From NCBI GenBank assembly GCA_910578845.1, contig CAJTSL010000017.1, positions 1 to 64,000 on the forward strand: DNA of 64,000 bases. The letters run 5' to 3'. Under the pieces are notes generated by a model. It made no database searches. It was not told where the DNA came from and worked only from the letters and a program-made list of their open reading frames with translations. This DNA comes from an uncultured Lachnospiraceae bacterium. GTDB taxonomy: Bacteria > Bacillota > Clostridia > Lachnospirales > Lachnospiraceae. The position numbers were made by a program, and so were the translations under genes. Positions 1 through 7,747 of this stretch are shown one piece after another (the first letter of the stretch is position 1; the number at the start of each line of letters is the position of its first letter).

Positions 1-88
1 CTAATAAAGTGCTTGAAAATGCTGTATTTTAGGCATTTGGAACTATCGAAGAGATAAGCAGAACAATTATACAGATACAAGAATATGG

Positions 89-118
89 ACTCCGCAGGTT
101 TTCCTGCGGAGTTTTTAT
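89..118 (+). terminator. Rho-independent terminator, copy 1
   Basis: Perfect 10-bp stem ACTCCGCAGG/CCTGCGGAGT (89-98 with 103-112) around a TTTT loop, followed by a T-rich run. It probably ends transcription of whatever lies left of the window. Confidence 0.8.
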
Positions 119-183
119 CTTAACTTTTCAGGAGAATAGGGGTATAATAAATTTAATGTAATACGAACTATGGAGGTGTTGTT

Positions 184-363
184 ATGTGTGATGTTAAAAA
201 GTATGAAAAAATCTATGAAGATATACAAAAACTACAGCCAGAAGACACTTTACAGCTTGTACTGGAGGCCGAAACAGAAGAACAAAGAAATTTTTATGAA
301 ATGGTTGGTGATTTTCTTCTGCAAAAGAAGCAGAGGCAGGTAATCGAAAGGAATCTCTTTTAG
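184..363 (+). CDS. Small putative antitoxin (59 aa)
   Basis: A 59-residue, charged, probably helical protein rich in Glu and Lys. It is preceded by TATGGAGGTG, a strong ribosome site, about 6 nt before the ATG. Its stop codon overlaps the GTG of the next small ORF, a coupled arrangement typical of antitoxin-toxin pairs, and that next ORF has a zeta-toxin-like Walker A. I do not recognise a named family. The antitoxin role is inferred from size, composition and coupling. A decayed second copy lies at 726-850. The gene is too short for certainty but the start context is good. Confidence 0.5.
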   Translation: MCDVKKYEKIYEDIQKLQPEDTLQLVLEAETEEQRNFYEMVGDFLLQKKQRQVIERNLF

Positions 364-476
364 TGAAAAAATATATTTTAGTAGCAGGAGTCAATGGGGC
401 AGGTAAATCAACTTTGTATCAGTCATTGCAAAGTCTGCATGACATACCGAGAGTGAATACGGATGATAGGGAGTAA
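363..476 (+). pseudogene. Truncated zeta-toxin-like P-loop kinase
   Basis: Thirty-seven codons from a GTG that overlaps the upstream stop. The sequence starts KKYILVAGVNGAGKSTLY, a beta strand and Walker A loop of the kind seen in zeta-toxin/AAA kinases, and continues to VNTDDRE, resembling the conserved N-x-D segment after the P loop. It then stops. Family members are roughly 190-300 residues long, so more than 80% is missing and no catalytic function is expected. The remnant suggests a former epsilon/zeta-like module whose toxin body was deleted. Confidence 0.6.
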
Positions 477-637
477 AAATCATCGTTTGATTTTATAAAT
501 CATTATAGGTAACTGACACGTAACTTACAAATGTATAAACAATGTTGAAAAATCGGGATTCTAAATTCTCCAAGAGATAATTTTCCGGAATTTTCTTTTG
601 AGATAGGCAGAACAATTATACAGATACAAGAATATGG

Positions 638-667
638 ACTCCGCAGGTTATCCTGCGGAGTTTTTAT
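638..667 (+). terminator. Rho-independent terminator, copy 2
   Basis: Second copy of the 10-bp ACTCCGCAGG/CCTGCGGAGT stem (638-647 with 652-661), loop TTAT, followed by TTTTAT. It belongs to the tandem duplication starting at 600. Confidence 0.75.
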
Positions 668-725
668 CTTAACTTTTCAGATAATCAAGGGTATAATAAA
701 TGCAACGTACTATGGAGGTGATATC

Positions 726-850
726 ATGTGTGATGTTAAAAAATAGGAAAAAATCTATGAAGATCTAAAAATGCTGTAGCCGGAAGACACTTTGCAGCCT
801 GTACTAGAGGCCGCAACAGAATAACGAAGAAGTGTAAAGGAACCTCTTAT
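726..850 (+). pseudogene. Decayed second copy of the 59-aa antitoxin-like gene
   Basis: It starts ATGTGTGATGTTAAAAAA like the intact copy at 184, then meets TAG at codon 8. Later TAG and TAA codons and a deletion follow before the shared 3' end (AAAGGAACCTCTT). No toxin remnant follows. Non-coding. Confidence 0.7.
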
Positions 851-984
851 ATTCTGTCAGAATTGATAAAATATAATAGGAAAAAATTGATAAAGGGTTG
901 TGTTGTCGTGGAGAAAATGGTAAGATAAACGTAAGCCAACATATTGGCTTGCATATAAACTACATAATGAAATCGTATAGAATG

Positions 985-1117
985 TCTTCAGGGCAGGGTG
1001 GCTTTCGCTAGATATAACCGATCTGGCAAGAAAGGATTCCCGACCGGCGGTGATAGTCCGCAGGCGCTAATGCGCAGGATTTGGTGGAATTCCAAAACCG
1101 ACAGTATAGTCTGGATT
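985..1117 (+). promoter_or_regulatory. FMN riboswitch (RFN element)
   Basis: The RFN hallmarks appear in order: GGGCAGGGTG near 991, TTCCCGACCGGCGGTGATAG near 1037, a variable hairpin (GCAGGCGCTAATGCGC), and GGTGGAATTCC...ACCGACAGTATAGTCTGGAT up to 1116. In known cases this aptamer binds flavin mononucleotide and turns off riboflavin synthesis or uptake genes. Here it precedes ribU, with a terminator hairpin between them. Confidence 0.95.
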
Positions 1118-1201
1118 AAAGAAGGTGTGTGGGTTCTTTGCACTCTTTTTTATCCATTTGTCAGACTGCTTTGTTGACAATCTCCATACACCTTTGAATT
1201 T

Positions 1202-1244
1202 AACACCTGAAAGACAGGATTGCGCTTTCAGGTGTTAATTTTTT
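1202..1244 (+). terminator. Riboswitch-controlled terminator before ribU
   Basis: A perfect 12-bp stem AACACCTGAAAG/CTTTCAGGTGTT (1202-1213 with 1225-1236) is followed by AATTTTTTT. The ribU ribosome site GGAGGG begins within a few nucleotides of the T run (1247-1252). The hairpin can therefore act as the expression platform of the FMN riboswitch. Confidence 0.85.
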
Positions 1245-1259
1245 TAGGAGGGATAATTT

Positions 1260-1907
1260 ATGAACAGTAAGACAAAGAAAATCACAACAGTATCCATGCT
1301 ATGCGCGCTTGCCTATTGTGCGGTGGCAGTTGGGCGCATTCCGCTCGTGCTCTTTCTAAAGTACGACCCCAAAGATGTCATTATCGCAATCGGTGGCTTC
1401 ATCTTCGGCCCTTTCGTTTCCTTTCTGATATCGGTCGTAGTCTCGTTCCTACAGATGGTCACGATTAGCGAGAACGGAGCCTTAGGTTTTCTGATGAATG
1501 TAATTTCAAGCTGTGCTTTTGCCTGTAGCGCAGCCTTTATCTACCGGAAGAAGCGTAAGCTTTCGGGCGCCGTGGCTGGTCTTCTCTGTGGCTGGGGATG
1601 TATGGTTGCGGTCATGCTATTTTGGAATTATCTGATCACGCCGCTTTATATGGGGGCGTCAAGAGAGGAGGTCGCGAAGCTGTTGTTGCCGGCGTTTTTG
1701 CCGTTCAACGCTATCAAGGGTGGCTTGAATGCAGCATTTACCATGCTTTTGTATAAGCCGGTCGTTACTGCGCTTAGGCGTTCACATTTGTTAGAAGAGA
1801 GTCCGGGTGGCAAAAAAGTGCGTGTCCACCCGGGGATGGTTCTTACGTCGGTATTTATTATTATTTCGTGTATCCTTATGGTGTTGGCGCTTAATGGGAA
1901 GATATAA
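1260..1907 (+). CDS. ribU: Riboflavin ECF transporter substrate-binding subunit RibU
   Basis: A 215-residue integral membrane protein of the ECF S-component type. It should bind riboflavin and work with shared EcfA/EcfA'/EcfT subunits, which are not in this window. The N terminus (KKITTVSMLCALAYCAVAVG) and the following PLVLFLKYDPKDVIIAIGGF match the RibU pattern of short first helix and conserved K-Y-D-P-K-D. Five or six hydrophobic segments can be seen, the last at residues 195-213. Length is normal for the family (about 190-220). The ATG lies 7 nt after GGAGGG. The FMN riboswitch and terminator directly upstream confirm the substrate assignment and predict repression when FMN is plentiful. 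The gene stands alone and faces the minus-strand esterase. Confidence 0.93.
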   Translation: MNSKTKKITTVSMLCALAYCAVAVGRIPLVLFLKYDPKDVIIAIGGFIFGPFVSFLISVVVSFLQMVTISENGALGFLMNVISSCAFACSAAFIYRKKRKLSGAVAGLLCGWGCMVAVMLFWNYLITPLYMGASREEVAKLLLPAFLPFNAIKGGLNAAFTMLLYKPVVTALRRSHLLEESPGGKKVRVHPGMVLTSVFIIISCILMVLALNGKI

Positions 1908-1916
1908 GCTGCTCCA

Positions 1917-3056
1917 TTAAGGGGCTCTATGTTCCGCGAGAATCGGCGCTAAGTATTCGATGATGACCTGAGCGGCTCTTATGTGAGACTTTTCGCCAGG
2001 ATGGGCATGAGAGCCGATCGTCATGTCCGTGGTATTCGGCAGTTGGAGAAACGCTATATTGTGGTCTCCGGCTGCTTCTTGATAGGCATTCATTGCATCT
2101 GTAATCGCGAAAGTCAGATCATAGCCGAGCATGCCATAGACCCAGACGATATGGGATGTGGGATTGTTCCGGCGCAGCATAGATAGGAAGCTGATGACGG
2201 CCTGCTTGAATCGCATAAGATCTTCCGGGCGATAGGTTCCATCAGGTTCTCTATGTTGTTTGAAAGCCTGGCCCGTAACGGGATCTTTCCATTCGGGCTG
2301 TTCGAACGCGCTGGCATCGTTTGTTCCGAGGTTTACGATAATGGCGTCGGGTATCCAGCTTTGAAAATTGTATAGTTTTCCCGCCCCTAGCTGCTCATTT
2401 GTTTCGCCTGTAAGCAGCCCGCAGATTTTCTCATAACAGGAAGGCAGATTATGACGAGGGTCATTGTCCCAACTGCTTAGGACGCCCCAGCCGCATTGGG
2501 ATATCACCCGGTATTCCGCGTTTAGTTCATCAGAGACGATTCTTGCATAATTTCGGCTCATGCCCATATACATTGAAAGCCAATCGGTGTCTTCCCTGGC
2601 TCCGTAGGTTCCTTCTCCGGAGGTAATGCTGTCTCCGATAAATTCCAGCTTAAAGGGTCTGTCTTTGACCGGTAAGAAAGCGCCGTCGGAACGAAATCCT
2701 ATGATCAGGAGGCGGCAGGCGTTATCTTCCGACATGGCCTGAAGCTCGCGGGAAAAGCGGATGTTTTTCGTAGCATCAGGATTCATGCCCCGGAAAAGGC
2801 ATAAAGAATAGGAGCCGGGCAATAACATTTGCCTGCTCATGAAAGCGCCGTTTAAGTCGGTCCAGACCCAGGGCTCGTGCGTGTCAAAATCCACATCAAT
2901 GTCAATCCATAGCTCAGAGCCGGTCACATTGACTTCGATGCCACTCCCACTGTAGAACAGTGGGAGCGTTTCTCTTGTCTCATTCGTTCTTCCGTGAATT
3001 TTATAGTGGGCAGTATCTTTTAAGGCATATTGTTTCAGATTCTTGTTTGGGATCAT
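1917..3056 (-). CDS. SGNH/GDSL esterase, carbohydrate esterase family 2-like
   Basis: A 379-residue protein with no evident signal peptide. Residues 1 to about 120 look like the beta-rich N-terminal domain of CE2 acetyl esterases (SELWIDIDVDFDTHEPWVW, then LLPGSYSLCLFRGM). The C-terminal part is an SGNH hydrolase: block I FIGDSITSGEG with the nucleophile Ser, block III VNLGTNDAS, and the terminal HAHPGEKSH carrying the catalytic His. CE2 enzymes deacetylate xylan or mannan oligosaccharides. A cytoplasmic form would act on imported acetylated sugars. The start is taken at the ATG 7 nt after GGAGGA (MIPNKN); an in-frame upstream ATG at 3173 would add 39 residues but lacks this site. Monocistronic, and convergent with ribU. 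Confidence 0.85.
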   Translation of the reverse strand: MIPNKNLKQYALKDTAHYKIHGRTNETRETLPLFYSGSGIEVNVTGSELWIDIDVDFDTHEPWVWTDLNGAFMSRQMLLPGSYSLCLFRGMNPDATKNIRFSRELQAMSEDNACRLLIIGFRSDGAFLPVKDRPFKLEFIGDSITSGEGTYGAREDTDWLSMYMGMSRNYARIVSDELNAEYRVISQCGWGVLSSWDNDPRHNLPSCYEKICGLLTGETNEQLGAGKLYNFQSWIPDAIIVNLGTNDASAFEQPEWKDPVTGQAFKQHREPDGTYRPEDLMRFKQAVISFLSMLRRNNPTSHIVWVYGMLGYDLTFAITDAMNAYQEAAGDHNIAFLQLPNTTDMTIGSHAHPGEKSHIRAAQVIIEYLAPILAEHRAP

Positions 3057-3180
3057 GGCGGGGTCCTCCATTTTGTTATTCTGTAGAGTGTGCGCGGCAA
3101 AAGCGCAAATCTTTTCTTTTTCTATTTTAGCAGATTTGTGTTTGTAGGGAAAGCATTGCCACCTGTAGGCCAATCAGCTT

Positions 3181-3990
3181 TTATGATCCGCTCGACGCAT
3201 AGTGACTGACCCCGTATTTCCAGAGCAGCATCGCCGGAATAAGGAACAGGCATGCGCACAGTGGAAGGAACACATATAATGCGGATGTCCTGCGTCCTAG
3301 AAGATACAACAACGGATAATACTGAACCAGCGTATATGGGATGACAAAAGTTGCAAACAGTAATATTTTTTCCCCATAAATGCCCATAGGATATTTGCCA
3401 AATTCTTTGGCGCCGTCTGTAAAGACGTTCATAAATTCCAGGCCGTCCAGCGTAAAAAAGCAAAGCGCCGCATAAATCAGGAACAACCCGAAGAAAACGC
3501 AAGCGCCGCTAATGAGCATGAAAAAGACAGTCAAAATCTTGGGGATATCCCAGGTAATATTGCTTTTGGCAATACCATAAGCGAACATAACGACAGCCTG
3601 CAACATCCTGCCGATACGAGTCAGCTCGAATTTGCTTCCCAAGACTTGGATAATCTCATTCTGCGGCCGTACCATAATGCGGTCAAACTCCCCGGAGCGC
3701 ACTACACTAGGGAAAAGGTCGAATCCACGCGCAAATATTTCCGCCATCGTAAATTCCAGCAGAATAATGGCAAAGCAGAGCAGCACTTCGTTGTATGAAA
3801 ATCCCTCTACGCTGGAAAACCGCAGGAACATGAAAAAGATACCGAGAAAAACGTTAAAGGAAATCATAAATTGTCCGATCGTCGTCAAAAAGAACGACGT
3901 CTTATACTGCATCATCGAACGGATGTTGATGGAGACATAATGAAGATATAATTTTATAGAAGATAGTATTTTATTCATCGTGGCACACAT
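3181..3990 (-). CDS. ABC-2 type exporter permease (second permease of a two-permease system)
   Basis: A 269-residue membrane protein with about six hydrophobic segments, of the uncharacterised ABC-2 family related to COG3694. It probably forms the channel with the permease encoded at 4075-4878, energised by the ATPase at 4899-5690. The three genes run in the same direction with gaps of 84 and 20 bp. The cytoplasmic segment FDLFPSVVRSGEFDRIMVRPQ is characteristic of this permease type. The start is ATG at 3990 (MCATMNK), with AAAGGA nearby; an internal ATG at 3978 is an alternative. Cargo is unknown and export is inferred from the family. Confidence 0.85.
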   Translation of the reverse strand: MCATMNKILSSIKLYLHYVSINIRSMMQYKTSFFLTTIGQFMISFNVFLGIFFMFLRFSSVEGFSYNEVLLCFAIILLEFTMAEIFARGFDLFPSVVRSGEFDRIMVRPQNEIIQVLGSKFELTRIGRMLQAVVMFAYGIAKSNITWDIPKILTVFFMLISGACVFFGLFLIYAALCFFTLDGLEFMNVFTDGAKEFGKYPMGIYGEKILLFATFVIPYTLVQYYPLLYLLGRRTSALYVFLPLCACLFLIPAMLLWKYGVSHYASSGS

Positions 3991-4074
3991 TCCTTTCCTT
4001 TACAATATTCTGGCGAAAGTTTTCATCATAACTTGCCAGGAAGTATGCTTTTGCAGTGTTATGTTACTGTGTTT

Positions 4075-4878
4075 TCAGCCGCCTTGCAGGGTGATATGCC
4101 TTTCCGCTGCTTTACAGAGCAGCTTTCCGCTCAGCGTGACGACAACAAGCCAGAAAATCTGTAACATAATGGCTCTTTCGATTTCTATACGGTTCATGTC
4201 TGCGCTGTAAATGCGCAAAGCAACGTTCTGCATGGAAGCAAAGGGCAGCAATTCCATGACCTGCCTTATCTTCTCCGGGAAAAAAGGCAGCGGGATCAGC
4301 GCTCCTGAGAAAAATTCGACGCAGGAAACGAAAACAATCCGAAGACCCTGTGGTGAAATGGTAAAAAAGGTCAGCACATATATCAGCATGCAGAATGACA
4401 CCATCATAGCCAGTCCCAGGAACAGCGTTATGATAAAAAGCAGAAAGTGGCCAATACTGACCGGCGCAGCGATTCCGTATGGCGCAGGGATGAAAGCTGC
4501 TACAATTAAAATCGGAAAGCACCGTAGCACGGCTTTGGAAAGGCGGTTGGCAATGCTTCTTGCAAACCACATATTGTAAATATTGATAGGACGGCATAAT
4601 TCATAAGCGATATTTCCGTTTACAATTGAGTCGAAAATCTCATTTTCCATCATCCATGCCGTGAAAAAGGCCAGGAAAGACTGTTGCAGCCAGATGTAGG
4701 AGGTAGTAGCGGATAATGTCATTGGGAAAGCCGAAGCGTCGGTCCGGTAAAAGGCATGGAATATCATGATTTCCATAATTCCCCAGAAAAACTGCGTTAC
4801 AATCCCGGCTAGTGCAGCGACGCGGTATTGCAGGCCCATAGCAAAGCGTAGCCGGAAAAAGGATAAGTATTTTTTCAT
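4075..4878 (-). CDS. ABC-2 type exporter permease (first permease)
   Basis: A 267-residue protein with six predicted membrane spans, resembling COG4587-type ABC-2 permeases. The cytoplasmic motif ENEIFDSIVNGNIAYELCRPIN parallels the matching loop of the partner permease, showing that the two are distant paralogues. The start MKKYLSFFRLRF has a GGGAG-type ribosome site. It follows the ATPase gene by 20 bp and is followed by the second permease, so the operon order is ATPase, permease, permease. Substrate unknown. Confidence 0.85.
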   Translation of the reverse strand: MKKYLSFFRLRFAMGLQYRVAALAGIVTQFFWGIMEIMIFHAFYRTDASAFPMTLSATTSYIWLQQSFLAFFTAWMMENEIFDSIVNGNIAYELCRPINIYNMWFARSIANRLSKAVLRCFPILIVAAFIPAPYGIAAPVSIGHFLLFIITLFLGLAMMVSFCMLIYVLTFFTISPQGLRIVFVSCVEFFSGALIPLPFFPEKIRQVMELLPFASMQNVALRIYSADMNRIEIERAIMLQIFWLVVVTLSGKLLCKAAERHITLQGG

Positions 4879-4898
4879 GTTGTCTTACTCCCTTCTGC

Positions 4899-5690
4899 TT
4901 AGCTAATGTCGTAGGAACGGTATAATTCGGCAATCGTCTGGTCAATATCGTCATTTCCCTTTTTGATGTCATCAAGCGTGCCATCCAACAGGATCCGTCC
5001 TTTTCCAATTAAAATGATCCTGCTTGCCAGTGCTTCGATATCTTGCATATCATGTGTGGTCAGGATGACGGTCGTTTTAGCGATCTGGTTCTGTTTGAGG
5101 ATAAAATCGCGCACAGCCAGCTTGGAGACCGCATCGAGGCCAATGGTCGGCTCGTCCAGGAAAAGAATACGCGGACGGTGTAAAAGAGAGGCGGCAATTT
5201 CACAGCGCATTCTTTGACCGAGAGAAAGTTGTCTTGCCGGGGAACGCAGTAATTCTTTTAAATCCAATAATACGGTCAGTTCTTCAAGGCTTTGTTTATA
5301 TTGTGCGTTGGAAATAGAGTAGATGTCTTTTAGAAGCGCAAAGGAATCTATGACAGGAACATCCCACCACAACTGGGAACGTTGTCCGAACACGACGCCG
5401 ATCTGGCTGACATGTTCGATCCTGTTCCGGTAAGGAACCCTTCCATCCACAAGAACAGTTCCGCTGTCGGGGGTTAATATTCCGCTTAGAATTTTGATTG
5501 TGGAGCTTTTGCCCGCTCCATTCGGACCTATGTAGCCTATCATTTCACCGTCTTGGATGGTGAAACTGACGTCCGAAAGGGCATGGATCGTTTCATACTC
5601 TCTGTGAACAAGAGCTTTGCAGGCTTCGCGAAATCCTGCGTTTCTTTTTGCAATCTTGTACGATTTGCATACATGTTCCATCGTAATCAT
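4899..5690 (-). CDS. ABC transporter ATP-binding protein (NatA/COG4586-like)
   Basis: A 263-residue ATPase. Walker A is GPNGAGKSST, the signature is LSLGQRMRCEIAASLL, Walker B is ILFLDEPTIGLD, and the H loop is TTHDMQD. The Q-loop region VFGQRSQLWWDVPVIDS, with its Arg-Ser-Gln-Leu-Trp, is typical of the COG4586 ATPases that pair with two ABC-2 permeases, and those follow here. It is the first gene of the exporter operon. ATG at 5690 follows an AGGAGG site. It energises export of an unknown compound at the cytoplasmic membrane. Confidence 0.92.
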   Translation of the reverse strand: MITMEHVCKSYKIAKRNAGFREACKALVHREYETIHALSDVSFTIQDGEMIGYIGPNGAGKSSTIKILSGILTPDSGTVLVDGRVPYRNRIEHVSQIGVVFGQRSQLWWDVPVIDSFALLKDIYSISNAQYKQSLEELTVLLDLKELLRSPARQLSLGQRMRCEIAASLLHRPRILFLDEPTIGLDAVSKLAVRDFILKQNQIAKTTVILTTHDMQDIEALASRIILIGKGRILLDGTLDDIKKGNDDIDQTIAELYRSYDIS

Positions 5691-5929
5691 GTTTGCTTCC
5701 TCCTGGTAGTTATATTTTCATATCTTGCCAAGCCGGTCTGGTTCCGGTGGATTTTGCCAGCCGGATATCGTAGGTAAAATATTCAGTTGTCCCCTTTAGC
5801 AAAAGGGAGTTTTAGCATAGCACGAATGCGGGAGATTTGCAAGTTTTTTTATGAGATTGCCTTGTTCGTGTTGCTTGCTTGGGTTGTACACCTATCTCCT
5901 GGAAGAATGCCTGCGCAGTAACGCGATTC

Positions 5930-7294
5930 TCACACCTGGTTGCGGCATCGTTGCAACCAGCGGCCCCGCAGATAATAAATGATGAACAAGGCGGAAGTCA
6001 CCGTCCAGGTCAGCGGATAGCTGAACGCTACAGTAGAGACTTCTGGGCGCAGGGGAACTGCGATCAAAACCCAGGCCACACGCAGGACACAGACGCCGAC
6101 AGCGGTCAGTAACATGGGTGGGATGGCATCTCCGCAGCCTCGTGCCGTTCCCCCTAGTATTTCGATGCACACATAAGCGATATAGCTTGGGGAAACGACT
6201 TTCATCATGCCGAGGCCAATGGTAACAACGTCTGGATCATTTGTGAACATGCCGAAGAAAATACGGCCTCCCGTAAGCACGATCACGCTTAAGAGGATAC
6301 TGGTAAAGGCAGCCATTGCCAGACAGATACGCACGCTCTTCCGGATGCGGTCGTATTTGCCGGCACCGAAATTCTGCCCTGCAAAAGTAGTAATCGCTAC
6401 GCCATAGGCGCCCATAATCATCCAGAAAATACCGTCCACTTTGCCATAAGCTGTCCAGGCGGCAATCGTATCCGTTCCGAAAGAATTGATGCTCGACTGC
6501 ACAATCAGATTAGAAATTGAATACATGGTAGACTGGATCCCTGCGGGCAGGCCAATGCGTATAATGCTATGTAGATAATAAGGCGAAAACCGGATTTCTT
6601 TTAGGAACAGCCTATAGGAATCTTCTGTTCTCATAAGCGTGGCAATGACCATGCCGGCGCTGATCACCTGTGACAATGCCGTGGCTACTGCAACGCCGAG
6701 TACGCCCATTTTTAATATCGTGACGAATAGAATGTCCAGCACAATATTGGCAATACAGGACAAAATCAGGAAATAGAGCGGACGCCTCGAATCCCCCACT
6801 GCCCGCAGAATACCGGAGCCAATATTGTAGATGAGGGACGGAATGACGCCAGAGAAATAGACTCGCATATAAATGACCGAAAGCGAGAGGATATCATCCG
6901 GTGTGTTCATGGCCTGTAAAGCGGCTCCGGAAAAGAGAAACCCGAGTATCATCATTATAGCGCCACCCGCGATGGAAAGCGCTATAGCAGTATGTACCGT
7001 TTTTCTCACGTCTTCTTGCTTCCCGGCACCGTAATATTGTGAAATAATGACAGTCGCGCCAGAGGAAAGGCCGGTAAAAAAGCCGATCAGGAGATTGATG
7101 AGCGTAGATGCCGGTCCGCCTACAGCCGCAAGCGCTTCCTTTCCGACAAATTTTCCGACAATAACAGCGTCCGTCGTATTATAAAGCTGTTGAAAAAAAG
7201 TCCCGAACAAAATCGGGAAAAAGAAGAAAAGGAGTTGTTTCCAGATGACTCCTTCTGTGATCTGATTGGAAATCTGATGTTTATCTGTTTTCAT
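5930..7294 (-). CDS. MATE family efflux transporter
   Basis: A 454-residue, twelve-span membrane protein. The two MATE halves are visible: FFPILFGTFFQQLYNTTDAVIVGKFVG at the N terminus, and an equivalent internal repeat beginning near residue 235 with IGLPAGIQSTMYSISNLIVQ. Length matches the family (about 440-460). It should export cationic or other small compounds using a Na+ or H+ gradient; substrate cannot be read from sequence. The start MKTDKHQISNQ follows GGAGG. It has its own transcription unit: about 240 bp separate its 3' end from the ABC operon, and the space upstream leads to the defence locus. Confidence 0.93.
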   Translation of the reverse strand: MKTDKHQISNQITEGVIWKQLLFFFFPILFGTFFQQLYNTTDAVIVGKFVGKEALAAVGGPASTLINLLIGFFTGLSSGATVIISQYYGAGKQEDVRKTVHTAIALSIAGGAIMMILGFLFSGAALQAMNTPDDILSLSVIYMRVYFSGVIPSLIYNIGSGILRAVGDSRRPLYFLILSCIANIVLDILFVTILKMGVLGVAVATALSQVISAGMVIATLMRTEDSYRLFLKEIRFSPYYLHSIIRIGLPAGIQSTMYSISNLIVQSSINSFGTDTIAAWTAYGKVDGIFWMIMGAYGVAITTFAGQNFGAGKYDRIRKSVRICLAMAAFTSILLSVIVLTGGRIFFGMFTNDPDVVTIGLGMMKVVSPSYIAYVCIEILGGTARGCGDAIPPMLLTAVGVCVLRVAWVLIAVPLRPEVSTVAFSYPLTWTVTSALFIIYYLRGRWLQRCRNQV

Positions 7295-7644
7295 AAATCC
7301 TCCCTACCGGAGCAAAAATGTATTGGGCAGCGTGCCATCTATTATATCCGCTTTTGGGAGAAAAGACAATAGATAATCATAAAGGTAATTGGACAGGATC
7401 ATAGCGGTAAGTGGATAATCCGTGGTCATCAGTCTGCAACATTACATTTTGTATAGGTCGAATGTTTGAAAATTGTATTCCGTATAAGGATATGATATAA
7501 TTTTCTTAGATTATGGCGTAGATACCGATATCGTAAAGTCTAGAATTGCCATTATTATACTAAGCCACGTATGGGAGGCGATTCTGGGAATACCCAAAAG
7601 GTATTTCACTGGGAGGTATTAACTGTATAATCGTAAATATCTAA
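7295..7644. other. AT-rich intergenic region upstream of the defence locus
   Basis: No credible ORF. It contains a small hairpin AATACC/GGTATT at 7589-7605 and the 12-bp word GTAGATACCGAT at 7518-7529, which recurs at 11193-11204. It ends in the promoter described next. Nothing else was recognised. Confidence 0.6.
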
Positions 7645-7673
7645 TTGACAAATAAGAACATATGTTCTATAAT
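7645..7673 (+). promoter_or_regulatory. Consensus promoter with an SOS (LexA/DinR) operator in the spacer
   Basis: A perfect -35 TTGACA (7645-7650), a 17-bp spacer and a perfect -10 TATAAT (7668-7673) can be seen. The 14-bp palindrome AGAACATATGTTCT at 7655-7668 fills most of the spacer and contains GAAC-N4-GTTC, the core of the Gram-positive LexA (DinR) box. A repressor bound there would block RNA polymerase. The promoter reads into the methyltransferase gene 75 bp downstream. Confidence 0.85.
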
Positions 7674-7747
7674 GATTAAAAGCTATGATATAGGAAATGT
7701 ACATAAACTTTACAACTTTAAATGAAGAAAAACGCGGAGGGATATTT

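Larger units (their letters stand above)
51..850 (+). repeat. Tandem duplication of a toxin-antitoxin-like unit
   Basis: Two copies of one unit begin at 51 and 600. Each has the same leader, a hairpin terminator (89-112 and 638-661), a TATAAT-containing stretch, a GGAGGTG ribosome site and an ATG opening a Cys-Asp-Val-Lys-Lys reading frame (184 and 726). The first copy is still open. The second has several stop codons and an internal deletion. The unit lies directly upstream of the ribU riboswitch region. Confidence 0.75.

Noticed and set aside
5790..5815. CCCCTTT-AGC-AAAAGGG hairpin as a terminator between the MATE and ABC genes
   Set aside because: Short stem, and on the relevant minus strand it is not followed by a T run.
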